From an uncultured Brevibacillus sp. (lineage in GTDB: Bacteria; Bacillota; Bacilli; Brevibacillales; Brevibacillaceae), in contig CAMIVR010000009.1 in the NCBI GenBank assembly GCA_946402065.1, forward strand, positions 1-64,000: DNA of 64,000 bases, written 5' to 3'. The stretch's first letter is position 1. Every line of letters begins with the position of its first letter. Below, in pieces: positions 9,215 to 17,840 of the stretch. The notes beneath the pieces are model-generated. The model was given only the letters and a program-made list of their open reading frames with translations. It had not been told where the DNA came from and ran no database searches. The position numbers and the translations under genes were made by a program.

Positions 9215-9220
9215 ATTATA
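9215..9220 (-). promoter_or_regulatory. Extended -10 promoter for the pseudokinase gene
   Basis: The minus strand reads TTGGTATAAT: a perfect -10 box with a TGn extension, 39 bp before the ATG at 9176. No good -35 box is seen, as is common with extended -10 promoters. Confidence 0.45.
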
Positions 9221-9401
9221 CCAATCATTTGCGAGTGAAAGGGAAAGGGTTTGACAGACCGGTAGCGAAACGAGGACACAATAAGCGGCGACCGGGAAAA
9301 GGGAAGTTTTAGGATGACCAGGTAAAAACTACATGTATATCTTCACAAATTTGCCACAAAATTAGTAACAGTTGGTTTCTCTTTAGATAGTACTTTACAG
9401 T

Positions 9402-9464
9402 TATAATGGATGTGAAAAGAAATTCAATATATTTTTGCTATCGTATTTGTGAATTTTGTAACAA
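9402..9464 (+). promoter_or_regulatory. -10 box and candidate Rex operator upstream of DUF1641-ndh
   Basis: TATAAT stands at 9402-9407. At 9447-9464 the 18-mer TTGTGAATTTTGTAACAA matches the Rex consensus TTGTGAA-N4-TTCACAA at all 7 positions of the first half and 5 of 7 of the second. Rex senses NADH/NAD+ and in Bacillus subtilis controls the yjlC-ndh operon, which has the same gene order. The rest of the 387-bp intergenic region shows no other gene. Confidence 0.5.
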
Positions 9465-9563
9465 GCCTTGCTTCGTTTACTGATTGATTCTTCGGCTACA
9501 ACTTATGGCCCTGATTCAATGGGCGAACTAGGGGCTGCCATTACAACGTAAAGGAGTTTAGTT

Positions 9564-9992
9564 ATGTCGCAGACATCCACTCAAGAAGTTACGAAAGAGC
9601 CGGTCACAAAGGGATCACTCGATGTACTTGATCAGTTGATGAAACCGGAAGTTCAGGAATCGCTCACAGTCCTGGTAGAGAACCTGCCAAAGCTGGCGGA
9701 AATGGTTACAGTGCTGACGAAAACGTACGATGTAGTCCACGGGTTGGCTACGGATCAGGTTTTCGTTGAAGATTTGAAAGGCGGCATGAATGAAATCGTC
9801 AAGCCGATCCAGGAAAAAGCAAAAGGCCTGGCAGTTGCGGCGATGGAAGCGAATGAGCGTGCGCAGGAAGAGACGGCGACAATTGGCCTGTTTGGTTTGC
9901 TTAAAATGCTGAAGGACCCGCAAGTTCAAAAAACGCTTCGCTTTGCACAGGCGTTTTTAGACGTTATGGGTGAACGGCAAAATCAGCGTTAG
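9564..9992 (+). CDS. DUF1641 protein paired with NDH-2 (YjlC-like)
   Basis: 142-residue soluble, helix-rich protein of the DUF1641 family. Two amphipathic stretches stand out: LDVLDQLMKPEVQESLTVLV and the similar LLKMLKDPQVQKTLRFAQAF near the C-terminus, an internal near-repeat typical of the family. It lies 48 bp before the type II NADH dehydrogenase on the same strand, the arrangement of yjlC-ndh in Bacillus subtilis. It probably assists or regulates the dehydrogenase, but the biochemical role of the family is not established. Start ATG with AAAGGAG upstream. Confidence 0.8.
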   Translation: MSQTSTQEVTKEPVTKGSLDVLDQLMKPEVQESLTVLVENLPKLAEMVTVLTKTYDVVHGLATDQVFVEDLKGGMNEIVKPIQEKAKGLAVAAMEANERAQEETATIGLFGLLKMLKDPQVQKTLRFAQAFLDVMGERQNQR

Positions 9993-10040
9993 CGATCGTA
10001 AACTTTCTGAAAGTACAAGAAATCAGGATGGAGGATTAAG

Positions 10041-11222
10041 ATGTCGAAGCAAATTTTGATTTTAGGTGCGGGATATGGCGGTTTGCTTAGCGCATTGACA
10101 GCACGGAAATACATGTCAGCAGATGAAGCTACTATCACAGTCGTGAATCGTTACCCTACACACCAAATCATCACTGAATTGCATCGTTTGGCCGTGGGAG
10201 ACCTGAAGGAACAAAACATCGCACTCCCATTGGAGAAACTGTTCAAAGGGAAAGACATTGACCTGCGCATCGACACTGTCGAAGCGATCAAGCCGGATGA
10301 AAAGAAAGTCACATTGGCTGGCGGCACTACGCTGGAATACGATGTACTCGTTATCGCGCTCGGCAGCGAGACAGCATTCTTCGGTATCCCGGGACTGCAG
10401 GAGCACAGCTTTACGCTCAAATCGGTTCAGGAAGCAAACAAGCTGCGTGCACACGTCGAAGAGCGCATTGCAGCGTACAGCAAAACGAAAAACAAAGCAG
10501 ACGCGACGATTGTTGTCGGTGGCGGCGGGCTGACCGGCATCGAATTGGTTGGCGAGTATGCCGATATGCTGCCTGAGCTGTGCCGTAAATACGGTGTAGA
10601 TTTCAAAGACGTCTCCCTGTACTGTGTAGAGGCAGGACCGTCGATTCTCGCCGGTTTTGCCCCTGAGCTGGTTGAGCGCGCTCAAACCAGTCTGGAAAAA
10701 CGCGGTGTGCAATTCCTCATTGGCGTCGCGATTACGGAAATGACGAAAACAACCGTTCATTTGAAAAACGGACAAACGATCGATACGAACACGCTCGTAT
10801 GGACTGGCGGCGTACAAGGCAATGCACTCGTAGCTGCTTCGGGTATTGAAGTGAATCGTGGCCGCGCGACGGTCAACGAATTCCTGCAATCCACCTCCCA
10901 CAGCGACATTTTCCTCGCTGGCGACAGCGCAGTTGTCTTCCCGCAAGGAGCAGAGCGCCCGTATCCGCCGACAGCGCAATTGGCCTGGCAAATGGGTGAA
11001 GCGATCGGCTACAACATCTTCGCTTCGTTCAAGGATGCTCCGATGCAGCCGTTCAGCCCGGTATTTTCCGGTACGCTGGCGAGCCTTGGACGCAAAGACG
11101 GCATCGCTACGCTGGGAGCGAGCCAAACCCGCCTGAAAGGGTTGCCGGCTTCCTTGATGAAAGAGGCGAGCAACATTCGCTATCTGTCGCACATCAACGG
11201 TCTGTTTACGCTGGTATATTGA
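10041..11222 (+). CDS. ndh: Type II NADH dehydrogenase (NDH-2)
   Basis: 393-residue flavoprotein that passes electrons from NADH to membrane menaquinone without pumping protons. The FAD-binding Rossmann motif GAGYGG lies at the N-terminus, the NAD-binding motif VVGGGGLTGIELVGEYADM begins near residue 157, and the second FAD contact is the IFLAGDSAVV segment. Length is normal for the family. The C-terminus lacks a clear membrane helix, so membrane binding should be peripheral. It is co-transcribed with DUF1641 and followed 15 bp later by a terminator. A 370-codon frame lies antisense across it and is a codon-bias shadow. Confidence 0.92.
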   Translation: MSKQILILGAGYGGLLSALTARKYMSADEATITVVNRYPTHQIITELHRLAVGDLKEQNIALPLEKLFKGKDIDLRIDTVEAIKPDEKKVTLAGGTTLEYDVLVIALGSETAFFGIPGLQEHSFTLKSVQEANKLRAHVEERIAAYSKTKNKADATIVVGGGGLTGIELVGEYADMLPELCRKYGVDFKDVSLYCVEAGPSILAGFAPELVERAQTSLEKRGVQFLIGVAITEMTKTTVHLKNGQTIDTNTLVWTGGVQGNALVAASGIEVNRGRATVNEFLQSTSHSDIFLAGDSAVVFPQGAERPYPPTAQLAWQMGEAIGYNIFASFKDAPMQPFSPVFSGTLASLGRKDGIATLGASQTRLKGLPASLMKEASNIRYLSHINGLFTLVY

Positions 11223-11237
11223 TTTCTGCAACAACGA

Positions 11238-11263
11238 GGCACCGATTTGTATCGGTGTCTTTT
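11238..11263 (+). terminator. Terminator of the DUF1641-ndh operon
   Basis: G-GCACCGAT pairs with ATCGGTGT-C around a TTGT loop and is followed by TTTT. It begins 15 bp after the ndh stop. Confidence 0.75.
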
Positions 11264-11357
11264 GTTTGTTCTGCGGCTACATACATCTTGAAAAACTGTG
11301 GCAGCGGTCCAATGTCAACGATAGTAACGCAAAACCAGCCAAACCGGAAAAATAATA

Positions 11358-11386
11358 TTGACCAAAATAAGTGAATATTTTAAAAT
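11358..11386 (+). promoter_or_regulatory. Promoter of the IclR regulator
   Basis: TTGACC (11358-11363) and TAAAAT (11381-11386) are separated by 17 bp; each matches the sigma-A consensus at 5 of 6 positions. It lies just upstream of a strong inverted repeat and of the iclR-type gene. Confidence 0.6.
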
Positions 11387-11395
11387 AACCGTATA

Positions 11396-11426
11396 CCAAA
11401 ATACAAAATGACGTTCCGTATTTTGG
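11396..11426. promoter_or_regulatory. Operator-like inverted repeat before the IclR gene
   Basis: CCAAAATAC (11396-11404) and GTATTTTGG (11418-11426) form a perfect 9-bp inverted repeat with 13 bp between. It starts 10 bp after the -10 box, where a bound repressor would block transcription. IclR proteins commonly repress their own gene, so autoregulation is the simplest reading. Its position also argues against the upstream start at 11408. Confidence 0.55.
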
Positions 11427-11449
11427 GATGCAATGAATGTGGTGATAAA

Positions 11450-12226
11450 ATGGATAAAACGGCAAATCGCAGTGTTCTGAAAACGTTGGATTTTCTCGAG
11501 TACTTTATCCAACACAACGAATTAAGCCTGGCAGAGCTGGTAGAGTTGTCAGGTATGCCGAAAAGCACGGTGTTTCGCATTATCCAGACGCTGGAGCTTC
11601 GAGGTTTTGTCGCAAAAACGTCGATACATAATCCCCCTCGATACCAGTTGGGCTTAAAGCTGCTGGAGTTTGGCAACATCGTGGCCCAACGCTTAGAGAT
11701 ACGAAAAATCGCACTTCCCTATATGCTGCAATTACGCGATCGCGTGGACGAAGCAGTCAATCTAATCATTCGGGATCAAGATGAAGGCGTTTACATTGAA
11801 AAGGTCGATACCCGCCAATATGTAAGGGTTTACACCCAGGTAGGACGCAAATCGCCGCTTTATGCCGGGGCATGTCCGCGGATTTTGCTATCCTACCTGC
11901 CTGATGAGGAAATTACGGAAATACTGGAGCGGACCGAGCTGAAGAAAGTAGCGCCAGACACAAACACGGACAAGCAGGTACTGTGGCAGTGGATTAGAGA
12001 AGCCAGACAAAACGGCTACACGGTCAGCTATGGTGAACTGGAGCCCGATTCAGCCGCGATCGCTGTACCGATCTATGATTTTTCCGGCAAGGTCGTTGCC
12101 GGTCTCAGCCTGGCTGGAGCCAATTCCCGGTTCCAGCAGGACCGGTTGGAGCTGCTCGTACGCGAGACAAAAGAGGCAGCCAAGCAAATCATGGAGAAGC
12201 TCGGATACGTAGAATCAAGGGGGTAA
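11450..12226 (+). CDS. IclR-family transcriptional regulator
   Basis: Winged helix-turn-helix at residues ~5-65 (SVLKTLDFLEYF, LAELVELSGMPKSTVFRIIQ) and an IclR effector domain after it (GVYIEKVDTRQYVRV, GKSPLYAGACP-like segment RKSPLYAGACPRILLSY, DSAAIAVPIYD). I start it at ATG 11450 (258 residues); an upstream ATG at 11408 lies inside the operator-like repeat. It is the first gene of the pyroglutamyl-peptide operon and overlaps nothing, ending 3 bp before the first transporter gene. It probably controls that operon in response to a peptide or 5-oxoproline, which is inferred from position. Confidence 0.85.
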   Translation: MDKTANRSVLKTLDFLEYFIQHNELSLAELVELSGMPKSTVFRIIQTLELRGFVAKTSIHNPPRYQLGLKLLEFGNIVAQRLEIRKIALPYMLQLRDRVDEAVNLIIRDQDEGVYIEKVDTRQYVRVYTQVGRKSPLYAGACPRILLSYLPDEEITEILERTELKKVAPDTNTDKQVLWQWIREARQNGYTVSYGELEPDSAAIAVPIYDFSGKVVAGLSLAGANSRFQQDRLELLVRETKEAAKQIMEKLGYVESRG

Positions 12227-12229
12227 GCG

Positions 12230-13225
12230 ATGCTCGAAATACAAAATCTGCAGACAAAATTTCGCACCGACGATGGCGAAATCACCGTATTGGACGGTGT
12301 CAGCTTTCGGATCAGCAAAGGAGAAACCGTTGGCGTAGTAGGTGAATCGGGCTCCGGAAAAAGCGTCACGTCTCTGTCCATTATGGGGCTGCTGCCGCGA
12401 ACGGCAAAAGTCAGCGGCGGAGAGATCTTCTTCAACGGAGAAAACCTCGTCGGCGCCTCGCAAGAGCGCATGAGAAGCTTGCGCGGGAAAGAGATCGCGA
12501 TGATTTTCCAGGAGCCGATGAGCTCGCTCAATCCCGTCTATACGGTCGGTTCGCAAATCATCGAGCTGGTGCGAAATCACACGGCGATGAACCGCAAGCA
12601 GGCGAGAGAGCATGCCATAACGATGCTCAAGCTGGTCGGCATTCCCAGGGCGGAAGAAATCGTCGACGAGTATCCGCACCAACTGTCCGGTGGAATGAGA
12701 CAGCGGGTCATGATCGCGATGGCCATGTCCTGCAACCCGTCACTTTTGGTAGCGGACGAGCCGACGACAGCACTGGATGTGACGATTCAGGCCCAGATTC
12801 TCGATCTGATGCGAGATTTGCAAAACAAACGCGAGATGGCGATCATGCTGATCACCCACGACCTCGGTGTCGTTGCCGAAATGTGCGACCGCGTCGTCGT
12901 CATGTACGCTGGGCAGGTTGTGGAAGAGGCTGACGTCGAGCAACTATTTGCCCACCCGAAGCACCCGTACACCGAGGGGCTGCTCGGCTCGATCCCCGAC
13001 ATGGATAAAGAGGAAGAATACCTCTTCTCGATCGGCGGAACCGTTCCGAGTCCCGGACAAATGCCGCCTGGCTGCCGTTTTGCCGAACGCTGCAGCAAAG
13101 CGTTTGACAAATGCATGCAGCAAGCCCCTCCGCTGTTTGCCCTCGATGATGGCAGCAAAAGCAGATGCTGGCTATACGAGTCGGGAGACAGCGCAGCGAA
13201 GGTCGAGAGAAGGGGGGATTTGTAG
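12230..13225 (+). CDS. Oligopeptide ABC transporter ATP-binding protein (DppD/OppD type)
   Basis: 331 residues. Walker A GESGSGKS, Q-loop IFQEPMSSLNPVYTVG, signature QLSGGMRQRVMIAMAM, Walker B LLVADEPTTALD and switch VLITHDLG-like segment are all present. The C-terminal oligopeptide-transporter extension with its Cys cluster (PPGCRFAERCSKAFDKC) marks it as the Opp/Dpp family, where this cluster can hold an iron-sulfur centre. It powers import together with the next gene and the two permeases downstream. The stop abuts the GTG of the next gene. Confidence 0.92.
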   Translation: MLEIQNLQTKFRTDDGEITVLDGVSFRISKGETVGVVGESGSGKSVTSLSIMGLLPRTAKVSGGEIFFNGENLVGASQERMRSLRGKEIAMIFQEPMSSLNPVYTVGSQIIELVRNHTAMNRKQAREHAITMLKLVGIPRAEEIVDEYPHQLSGGMRQRVMIAMAMSCNPSLLVADEPTTALDVTIQAQILDLMRDLQNKREMAIMLITHDLGVVAEMCDRVVVMYAGQVVEEADVEQLFAHPKHPYTEGLLGSIPDMDKEEEYLFSIGGTVPSPGQMPPGCRFAERCSKAFDKCMQQAPPLFALDDGSKSRCWLYESGDSAAKVERRGDL

Positions 13226-14212
13226 GTGGATACAGTGGGACCGGATACATTGCTTGAAGTAAAAGGACTAAAAAAATACTTTCCGATTCGCAGCGGATTT
13301 TTCAAGAAAGTTACCAACCACGTCAAAGCGGTAGACGATCTCAGCTTTTCCGTCGCCACCGGTGAAACGCTCGGCATCGTAGGCGAATCGGGCTGCGGAA
13401 AGTCGACCACGGGGCGGACAATTCTCCGCCTGATCGAGCCAACTGCCGGAGAAATCCTGTTCCAGGGAGAAAATTTGGCCCGATTGACGCCACATCAGAT
13501 GCGCATGAAGCGGAAGGACATGCAGATTATTTTCCAGGATCCGTTTGCTTCGCTCAACCCGCGGATGACTGTCGGTGAGATTATCGAGGAGCCACTGCTC
13601 ATCTACAACCTGTACGGCTCGGACAAGGCCCGCAAGGAAAAAGTCAGGGAGCTGCTGCAAGTCGTCGGACTGAAACCGGAACAGGCCGAACGATTTCCGC
13701 ACGAATTCAGCGGCGGCCAACGGCAACGGATCGGAATCGCCCGAGCGCTGTCACTCCATCCAAAGCTGATCGTGGCAGATGAGCCGGTATCCGCGCTCGA
13801 CGTGTCGATCCAGTCGCAGGTGTTGAATCTGATGCGCGATTTGCAGAAGCAATTCGGGCTGACGTACATATTTATTTCGCACAATTTAAGTGTTGTGAAA
13901 CATTTTTGTGACCGCATCGGCGTGATGTATTTGGGGCGAATGGTTGAACTCTCGCCAAAGCATGCGTTGTATCAAGAGCCGCTTCATCCGTATACGCGAT
14001 CACTGCTTTCAGCCGTGCCGCTTGCCAAGCCGAAAATGAAGCGCGAGCGAATCATTTTGTCGGGTGACGTGCCAAGTCCGGCCAATCCGCCGAGCGGCTG
14101 TACGTTCCATACGCGCTGTCCGGATTGCATGGACGTGTGCAAGACGGAGAAACCTCCATTTATCGCAATGGGCGATGGTCGATATGTTGCTTGTCATCTG
14201 TACACCAAATAA
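13226..14212 (+). CDS. Oligopeptide ABC transporter ATP-binding protein (DppF/OppF type)
   Basis: 328 residues, beginning at a GTG immediately after the preceding stop with GGGGGG in reach. It has Walker [26 protein letters not shown], signature [16 protein letters not shown] and Walker [13 protein letters not shown], and the Cys-rich oligopeptide tail ([18 protein letters not shown]). It forms the second half of the ATPase heterodimer. The pair precedes the binding protein and permeases, an uncommon but known gene order. Confidence 0.92.
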   Translation: MDTVGPDTLLEVKGLKKYFPIRSGFFKKVTNHVKAVDDLSFSVATGETLGIVGESGCGKSTTGRTILRLIEPTAGEILFQGENLARLTPHQMRMKRKDMQIIFQDPFASLNPRMTVGEIIEEPLLIYNLYGSDKARKEKVRELLQVVGLKPEQAERFPHEFSGGQRQRIGIARALSLHPKLIVADEPVSALDVSIQSQVLNLMRDLQKQFGLTYIFISHNLSVVKHFCDRIGVMYLGRMVELSPKHALYQEPLHPYTRSLLSAVPLAKPKMKRERIILSGDVPSPANPPSGCTFHTRCPDCMDVCKTEKPPFIAMGDGRYVACHLYTK

Positions 14213-14277
14213 ACAGCAGATGAAAGCTGCCATATAAGTTAGTCAATCAATGAACAAAAGGATAAGGGGGATTTGAA

Positions 14278-15876
14278 GTGAAAAAGCGTTTGATTTTCAC
14301 CGTATGTTCAGCCTTGCTGTTGTTGGGGACAGCATTGGCTGGCTGTTCAAGCAAACCGGCGGATTCCGGTACGCAAACCCAGCAGTCAGGGGAGCAATCG
14401 ACCGGCCAATCAGGTACACCCGCAACCGGCAAGAAAGGCGAATTGACGATTGGTGTCGTAGGCGACCCGCAATCGTGGGATCCGCTGGATACGTTCCTGC
14501 TCGACTGGAGCACGATTGCGACCTCCGTCTTTGAAGGTCTGGTCGAGCGTACGACTGACCTGAAAATCCAACCGGGACTGGCAGAATCATGGGAATTTAA
14601 AGACGATAAGACGCTCCAATTCAAGCTTCGTCAAGGTGTGACATTCCACGACGGCGAGCCATTCAACGCGGACGCGGTGAAATTCACGTTTGACCGACTG
14701 CTTGGCGAAGATGGCAAAAAAGGGCCGCAGCAAGCGAACTATTTGTCCATTGATCACGTTGAAGTGGTGGATGAGTACACGGTTAACTTTATCCTGAAAG
14801 AAAAAGATCCGGTGCTGATTACCAAGCTGGCCGGTTACGGCAGCGTCATCGTTCCGCCCAAGTACTATCAGGAAAAAGGCGACGATTATTTCAATACACA
14901 TCCTGTCGGAACAGGCCCGTTCAAAATGGAAAGCTATGAAAAAGATAACCGGGTTGTCCTGGTAAAAAATGACAAGTACTGGAAAGAAGGATTGCCCAAG
15001 CTGGATAAAGTAACATTCCGGATTATTCCGGAGGCGACAACCCGTCTCGCTGAATTAAAAACCGGAGCGATCGACATCATGAAAAAAGTTGAAATCAGTC
15101 AGGCTGATTCCATCAAGAGCATGTCTGACCTCGACCTGATGCAAGTAGGATCGCCAACAGCCTATGCGCTCCGCTTCAATATAAAGTTGAAGCCTGTCGA
15201 TGACGTCAGAGTACGTGAAGCGATTGCACTCGGAATCGACACGGATCTGATTATCGAATCTTTGCTCGGCGGATACGCCAAGCGCGTCAATTCATTCCAG
15301 AGTGAAATGTCGTTCGGCTATGACCCTGATCTGCCGCTGCGCAAGTACGATCCGGAAAGAGCCAAGCAATTGCTCGCGGAAGCAGGTGTGAAGGAAGGTA
15401 CTGAGCTTGAACTGTTCCTCCCTGGAAACGATGCGACCTTTAAAGAGGTAGCGCAAGCGATCGAAATGCAGCTGGGGCAAATCGGACTGAAAGTCAAACT
15501 GAATCTTGCCGACAGCACAACGTTTAACTCGGAGCTGGTACCAAACGGCAAGGCAGGCCAAATGTACCGCCAGGGCTGGGGCGGCTGGACCCTTGACTTC
15601 GACAATACGGCATACCTGATGTATCACAAAGGTGAATTCTGGAACCCGGATTTCTACGATGAGAAAGTCGAGGAGCTGTTGAAAGCGGAACGCTCCACCT
15701 TTGATCAGGACAAACGCCTGGCGACGTTCAAAGAGCTGAATAAGCGCCTGTACGAGCTGATACCGGATGTACCGCTGTATCAATCGATCAACCTGTGGGC
15801 TGTCAACAAGCGCGTGAAAGGCTTCCAGCCACCGGGAGACGAGCGGATTGATTTGCGCGAAGTAACGGTAGAGTAG
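14278..15876 (+). CDS. Peptide-binding lipoprotein of the ABC importer (SBP family 5)
   Basis: 532 residues, GTG start. A lipoprotein signal peptide is clear: KKR, a hydrophobic core, then a lipobox ending LAGC, so the mature protein is anchored outside the membrane by Cys22. A Ser/Gln/Gly-rich linker follows. Family-5 motifs include the GDPQSWDPLDTF start of the domain, ESWEFKDDKTLQFKLRQGVTFHDGEPF and HPVGTGPFKM. It captures oligopeptides; context suggests N-terminally pyroglutamylated ones. A strong hairpin terminator just downstream probably makes this the most abundant product of the operon. Confidence 0.92.
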   Translation: MKKRLIFTVCSALLLLGTALAGCSSKPADSGTQTQQSGEQSTGQSGTPATGKKGELTIGVVGDPQSWDPLDTFLLDWSTIATSVFEGLVERTTDLKIQPGLAESWEFKDDKTLQFKLRQGVTFHDGEPFNADAVKFTFDRLLGEDGKKGPQQANYLSIDHVEVVDEYTVNFILKEKDPVLITKLAGYGSVIVPPKYYQEKGDDYFNTHPVGTGPFKMESYEKDNRVVLVKNDKYWKEGLPKLDKVTFRIIPEATTRLAELKTGAIDIMKKVEISQADSIKSMSDLDLMQVGSPTAYALRFNIKLKPVDDVRVREAIALGIDTDLIIESLLGGYAKRVNSFQSEMSFGYDPDLPLRKYDPERAKQLLAEAGVKEGTELELFLPGNDATFKEVAQAIEMQLGQIGLKVKLNLADSTTFNSELVPNGKAGQMYRQGWGGWTLDFDNTAYLMYHKGEFWNPDFYDEKVEELLKAERSTFDQDKRLATFKELNKRLYELIPDVPLYQSINLWAVNKRVKGFQPPGDERIDLREVTVE

Positions 15877-15882
15877 TGATGG

Positions 15883-15925
15883 GAGAGGGAGTAGAAGAAA
15901 TCTCTTCTAGTCCCTCTCGCTTTTT
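15883..15925 (+). terminator. Strong intra-operon terminator after the binding-protein gene
   Basis: A 16-base arm (15883-15898) pairs almost perfectly with 15903-15918 around a 4-base AATC loop, and TTTTT follows at 15921. It lies in the 107-bp gap between the binding protein and the first permease. Such partial terminators raise binding-protein levels over those of the permeases and stabilise the upstream mRNA. Confidence 0.8.
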
Positions 15926-15983
15926 CCCGATTGAAAAAGTAAAGCCTCGTGAAGCAAAGTTTTTCTAAAGAAGGAGGAGCGGG

Positions 15984-16919
15984 ATGACAGCATTTATTTT
16001 CAGGCGCTTGGTACATAGTGTATTTGTCGTTCTTGCTATCACCCTTGTCGTGTTTGTACTCGTTCGTTTAACAGGTGATCCGGTAGCCATTATGTTTCAG
16101 GCGGGAGAACCGACCAAGGAAGCGATTGAGGAGCTGCGCAAAAACCTCGGATTGGATCAACCCGTCTATATTCAATTTCTTCAGTACGTAAAAGACATGC
16201 TGACGGGCAATTTCGGCAATTCCTTCCGCACGGGCGAGAGTGTATGGAGCATGATGCAGAACAAAATGGGGGCAACGTTGTTGCTCGCCTTCGGAGGAAT
16301 GTTCGTCGCTCTCGTGATTGCGATGCCTGTAGGCATTATCTCGGCAGTGCGAAGAGGCAGCGTGGCAGACTTTTTCGGGCGGATTTTTTCTCTGATCGGC
16401 ATCTCCTTTCCGAACTTCTGGCTAGGTATCATGCTGATCATTATTTTTGCCGTAAAACTGCGCTGGCTGCCTGCCTCCGGCTACCAAGGACTGCAATACC
16501 TGGTCCTGCCCTCGGTAGCGCTCGGGTTAATCCTCGCGGGCATTTTCGCTCGTCTCGTACGATCTTCCATGCTCGAGGTGCTGAACCGGCAGTACATCAA
16601 CACAGCACGCTCCAAAGGAATCAAAGAGTGGGTGGTCATTATCAAGCACGGATTGCGCAATGCCCTGATTCCTACCGTCACGTTTATCGGCCTGCAATTT
16701 GGTACGCTGCTGGGCGGAACGGTCATCATTGAACAGGTTTTCTCCTGGCCGGGAATCGGGCGGATGCTGATCGATGCGATTTCGCAACGCGATTTCCCCG
16801 TGATCCAGGGCTCGGTGATTATCTTGTCCTTTTTGATGGTTTTCGTGAATTTGCTCGTAGATATCAGCTACGGATTTATTGATCCGCGCATCAAGCAGGG
16901 GGGAGGAACAAGCGAATGA
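15984..16919 (+). CDS. Oligopeptide ABC transporter permease (DppB/OppB type)
   Basis: 311 residues with six membrane helices. Residues ~1-20 form the first helix (FRRLVHSVFVVLAITLVVFV). The EAA coupling loop is visible as INTARSKGIKEWVVIIKHGL-type sequence followed by RNALIPTVT. AAAGAAGGAGGAG precedes the ATG. It forms the import channel with the next gene, whose start overlaps this stop by 4 bases. Confidence 0.92.
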   Translation: MTAFIFRRLVHSVFVVLAITLVVFVLVRLTGDPVAIMFQAGEPTKEAIEELRKNLGLDQPVYIQFLQYVKDMLTGNFGNSFRTGESVWSMMQNKMGATLLLAFGGMFVALVIAMPVGIISAVRRGSVADFFGRIFSLIGISFPNFWLGIMLIIIFAVKLRWLPASGYQGLQYLVLPSVALGLILAGIFARLVRSSMLEVLNRQYINTARSKGIKEWVVIIKHGLRNALIPTVTFIGLQFGTLLGGTVIIEQVFSWPGIGRMLIDAISQRDFPVIQGSVIILSFLMVFVNLLVDISYGFIDPRIKQGGGTSE

Positions 16920-17827
16920 CATCAACGGTACTGGATCAGAAGCCGGCCGTGCAGCCGAAGCCGAGAAGAGGAAAGTGGAGCAAGCTGGTGCGGAGATTCG
17001 TCCGCAATCCGTGGGCCATGGTCGGCTTGTTTTTGCTGTTGCTCACGGTCTTTTCTGCCGTGTTCGCTCCGGTCATCGCACCAGAGCCGCCCGATAAGGC
17101 AGATTTGCGTGCCCGCCTGGCCCCTCCCTCGTGGCTGGATGAAACGGGAAAATCGACGCATCTGCTGGGTAACGATCAGGTCGGCCGTGATTTGCTGAGC
17201 CGGATTTTGTACGGAGCGCGGATTTCCTTACTGGTCGGGGTGGCCTCTGTCGTGATTGCGATGGTTATCGGTGTCGTCGTCGGCTTGATCGCCGGGTTTT
17301 ACGGTCGCTGGCTGGATGATTTCTTCATGCGCATCGGCGATGTTCAGCTCGCCTTTCCGTTTATTTTATTTGCCATTATCGTCATGACTGTGTTTGGCGC
17401 AGGTCTGTGGAAGCTCATCATTGTGCTTGGTATCAGCCAGTGGGTCGGGTTTGCCCGGCTGGTGCGTGGACAGGTGATGACCGTGAAGGAAATGGAGTAC
17501 GTTCAGGCTGCCAAGGCAGTAGGGGCAACCAACTACCGCATCATCCGTAAACACGTGTTGCCCAACGTGCTCTCTTCGATCATCGTGCTGGCTACGCTTA
17601 ATGTCGCCGTTAACATCCTGTTGGAAGCTTCCCTGACGTTTATCGGTTTGGGCGTCGATCCGTCCATCCCGACATGGGGAGGCATGCTTGCCGACGGCCG
17701 CAACTATCTGGAGACAGCATGGTGGGTAGCTACGTTTCCGGGTATTGCAATCATGATTACCGTATTTGGAATTAACCTGCTTGGAGATTGGCTGCGTGAT
17801 GAATTAGACCCTAATTTGCGTATCTAA
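16916..17827 (+). CDS. Oligopeptide ABC transporter permease (DppC/OppC type)
   Basis: 303 residues. An N-terminal cytoplasmic tail rich in Lys/Arg leads into a first helix (PWAMVGLFLLLLTVFSAVFA). The family motif LLGNDQVGRDLLSRILYGARIS follows in two parts, and the EAA loop reads VQAAKAVGATNYRIIRKHVL. ATGA overlap with the upstream permease indicates translational coupling. It completes the five-part peptide importer encoded here. Confidence 0.92.
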   Translation: MTSTVLDQKPAVQPKPRRGKWSKLVRRFVRNPWAMVGLFLLLLTVFSAVFAPVIAPEPPDKADLRARLAPPSWLDETGKSTHLLGNDQVGRDLLSRILYGARISLLVGVASVVIAMVIGVVVGLIAGFYGRWLDDFFMRIGDVQLAFPFILFAIIVMTVFGAGLWKLIIVLGISQWVGFARLVRGQVMTVKEMEYVQAAKAVGATNYRIIRKHVLPNVLSSIIVLATLNVAVNILLEASLTFIGLGVDPSIPTWGGMLADGRNYLETAWWVATFPGIAIMITVFGINLLGDWLRDELDPNLRI

Positions 17828-17840
17828 GGAGTGCAGACGT

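Noticed and set aside
10116-11234. 372-codon open frame antisense to ndh
   Set aside because: It lies opposite a strongly conserved enzyme gene, has no ribosome site and encodes a Cys/Arg-rich, family-less sequence; a codon-bias shadow.
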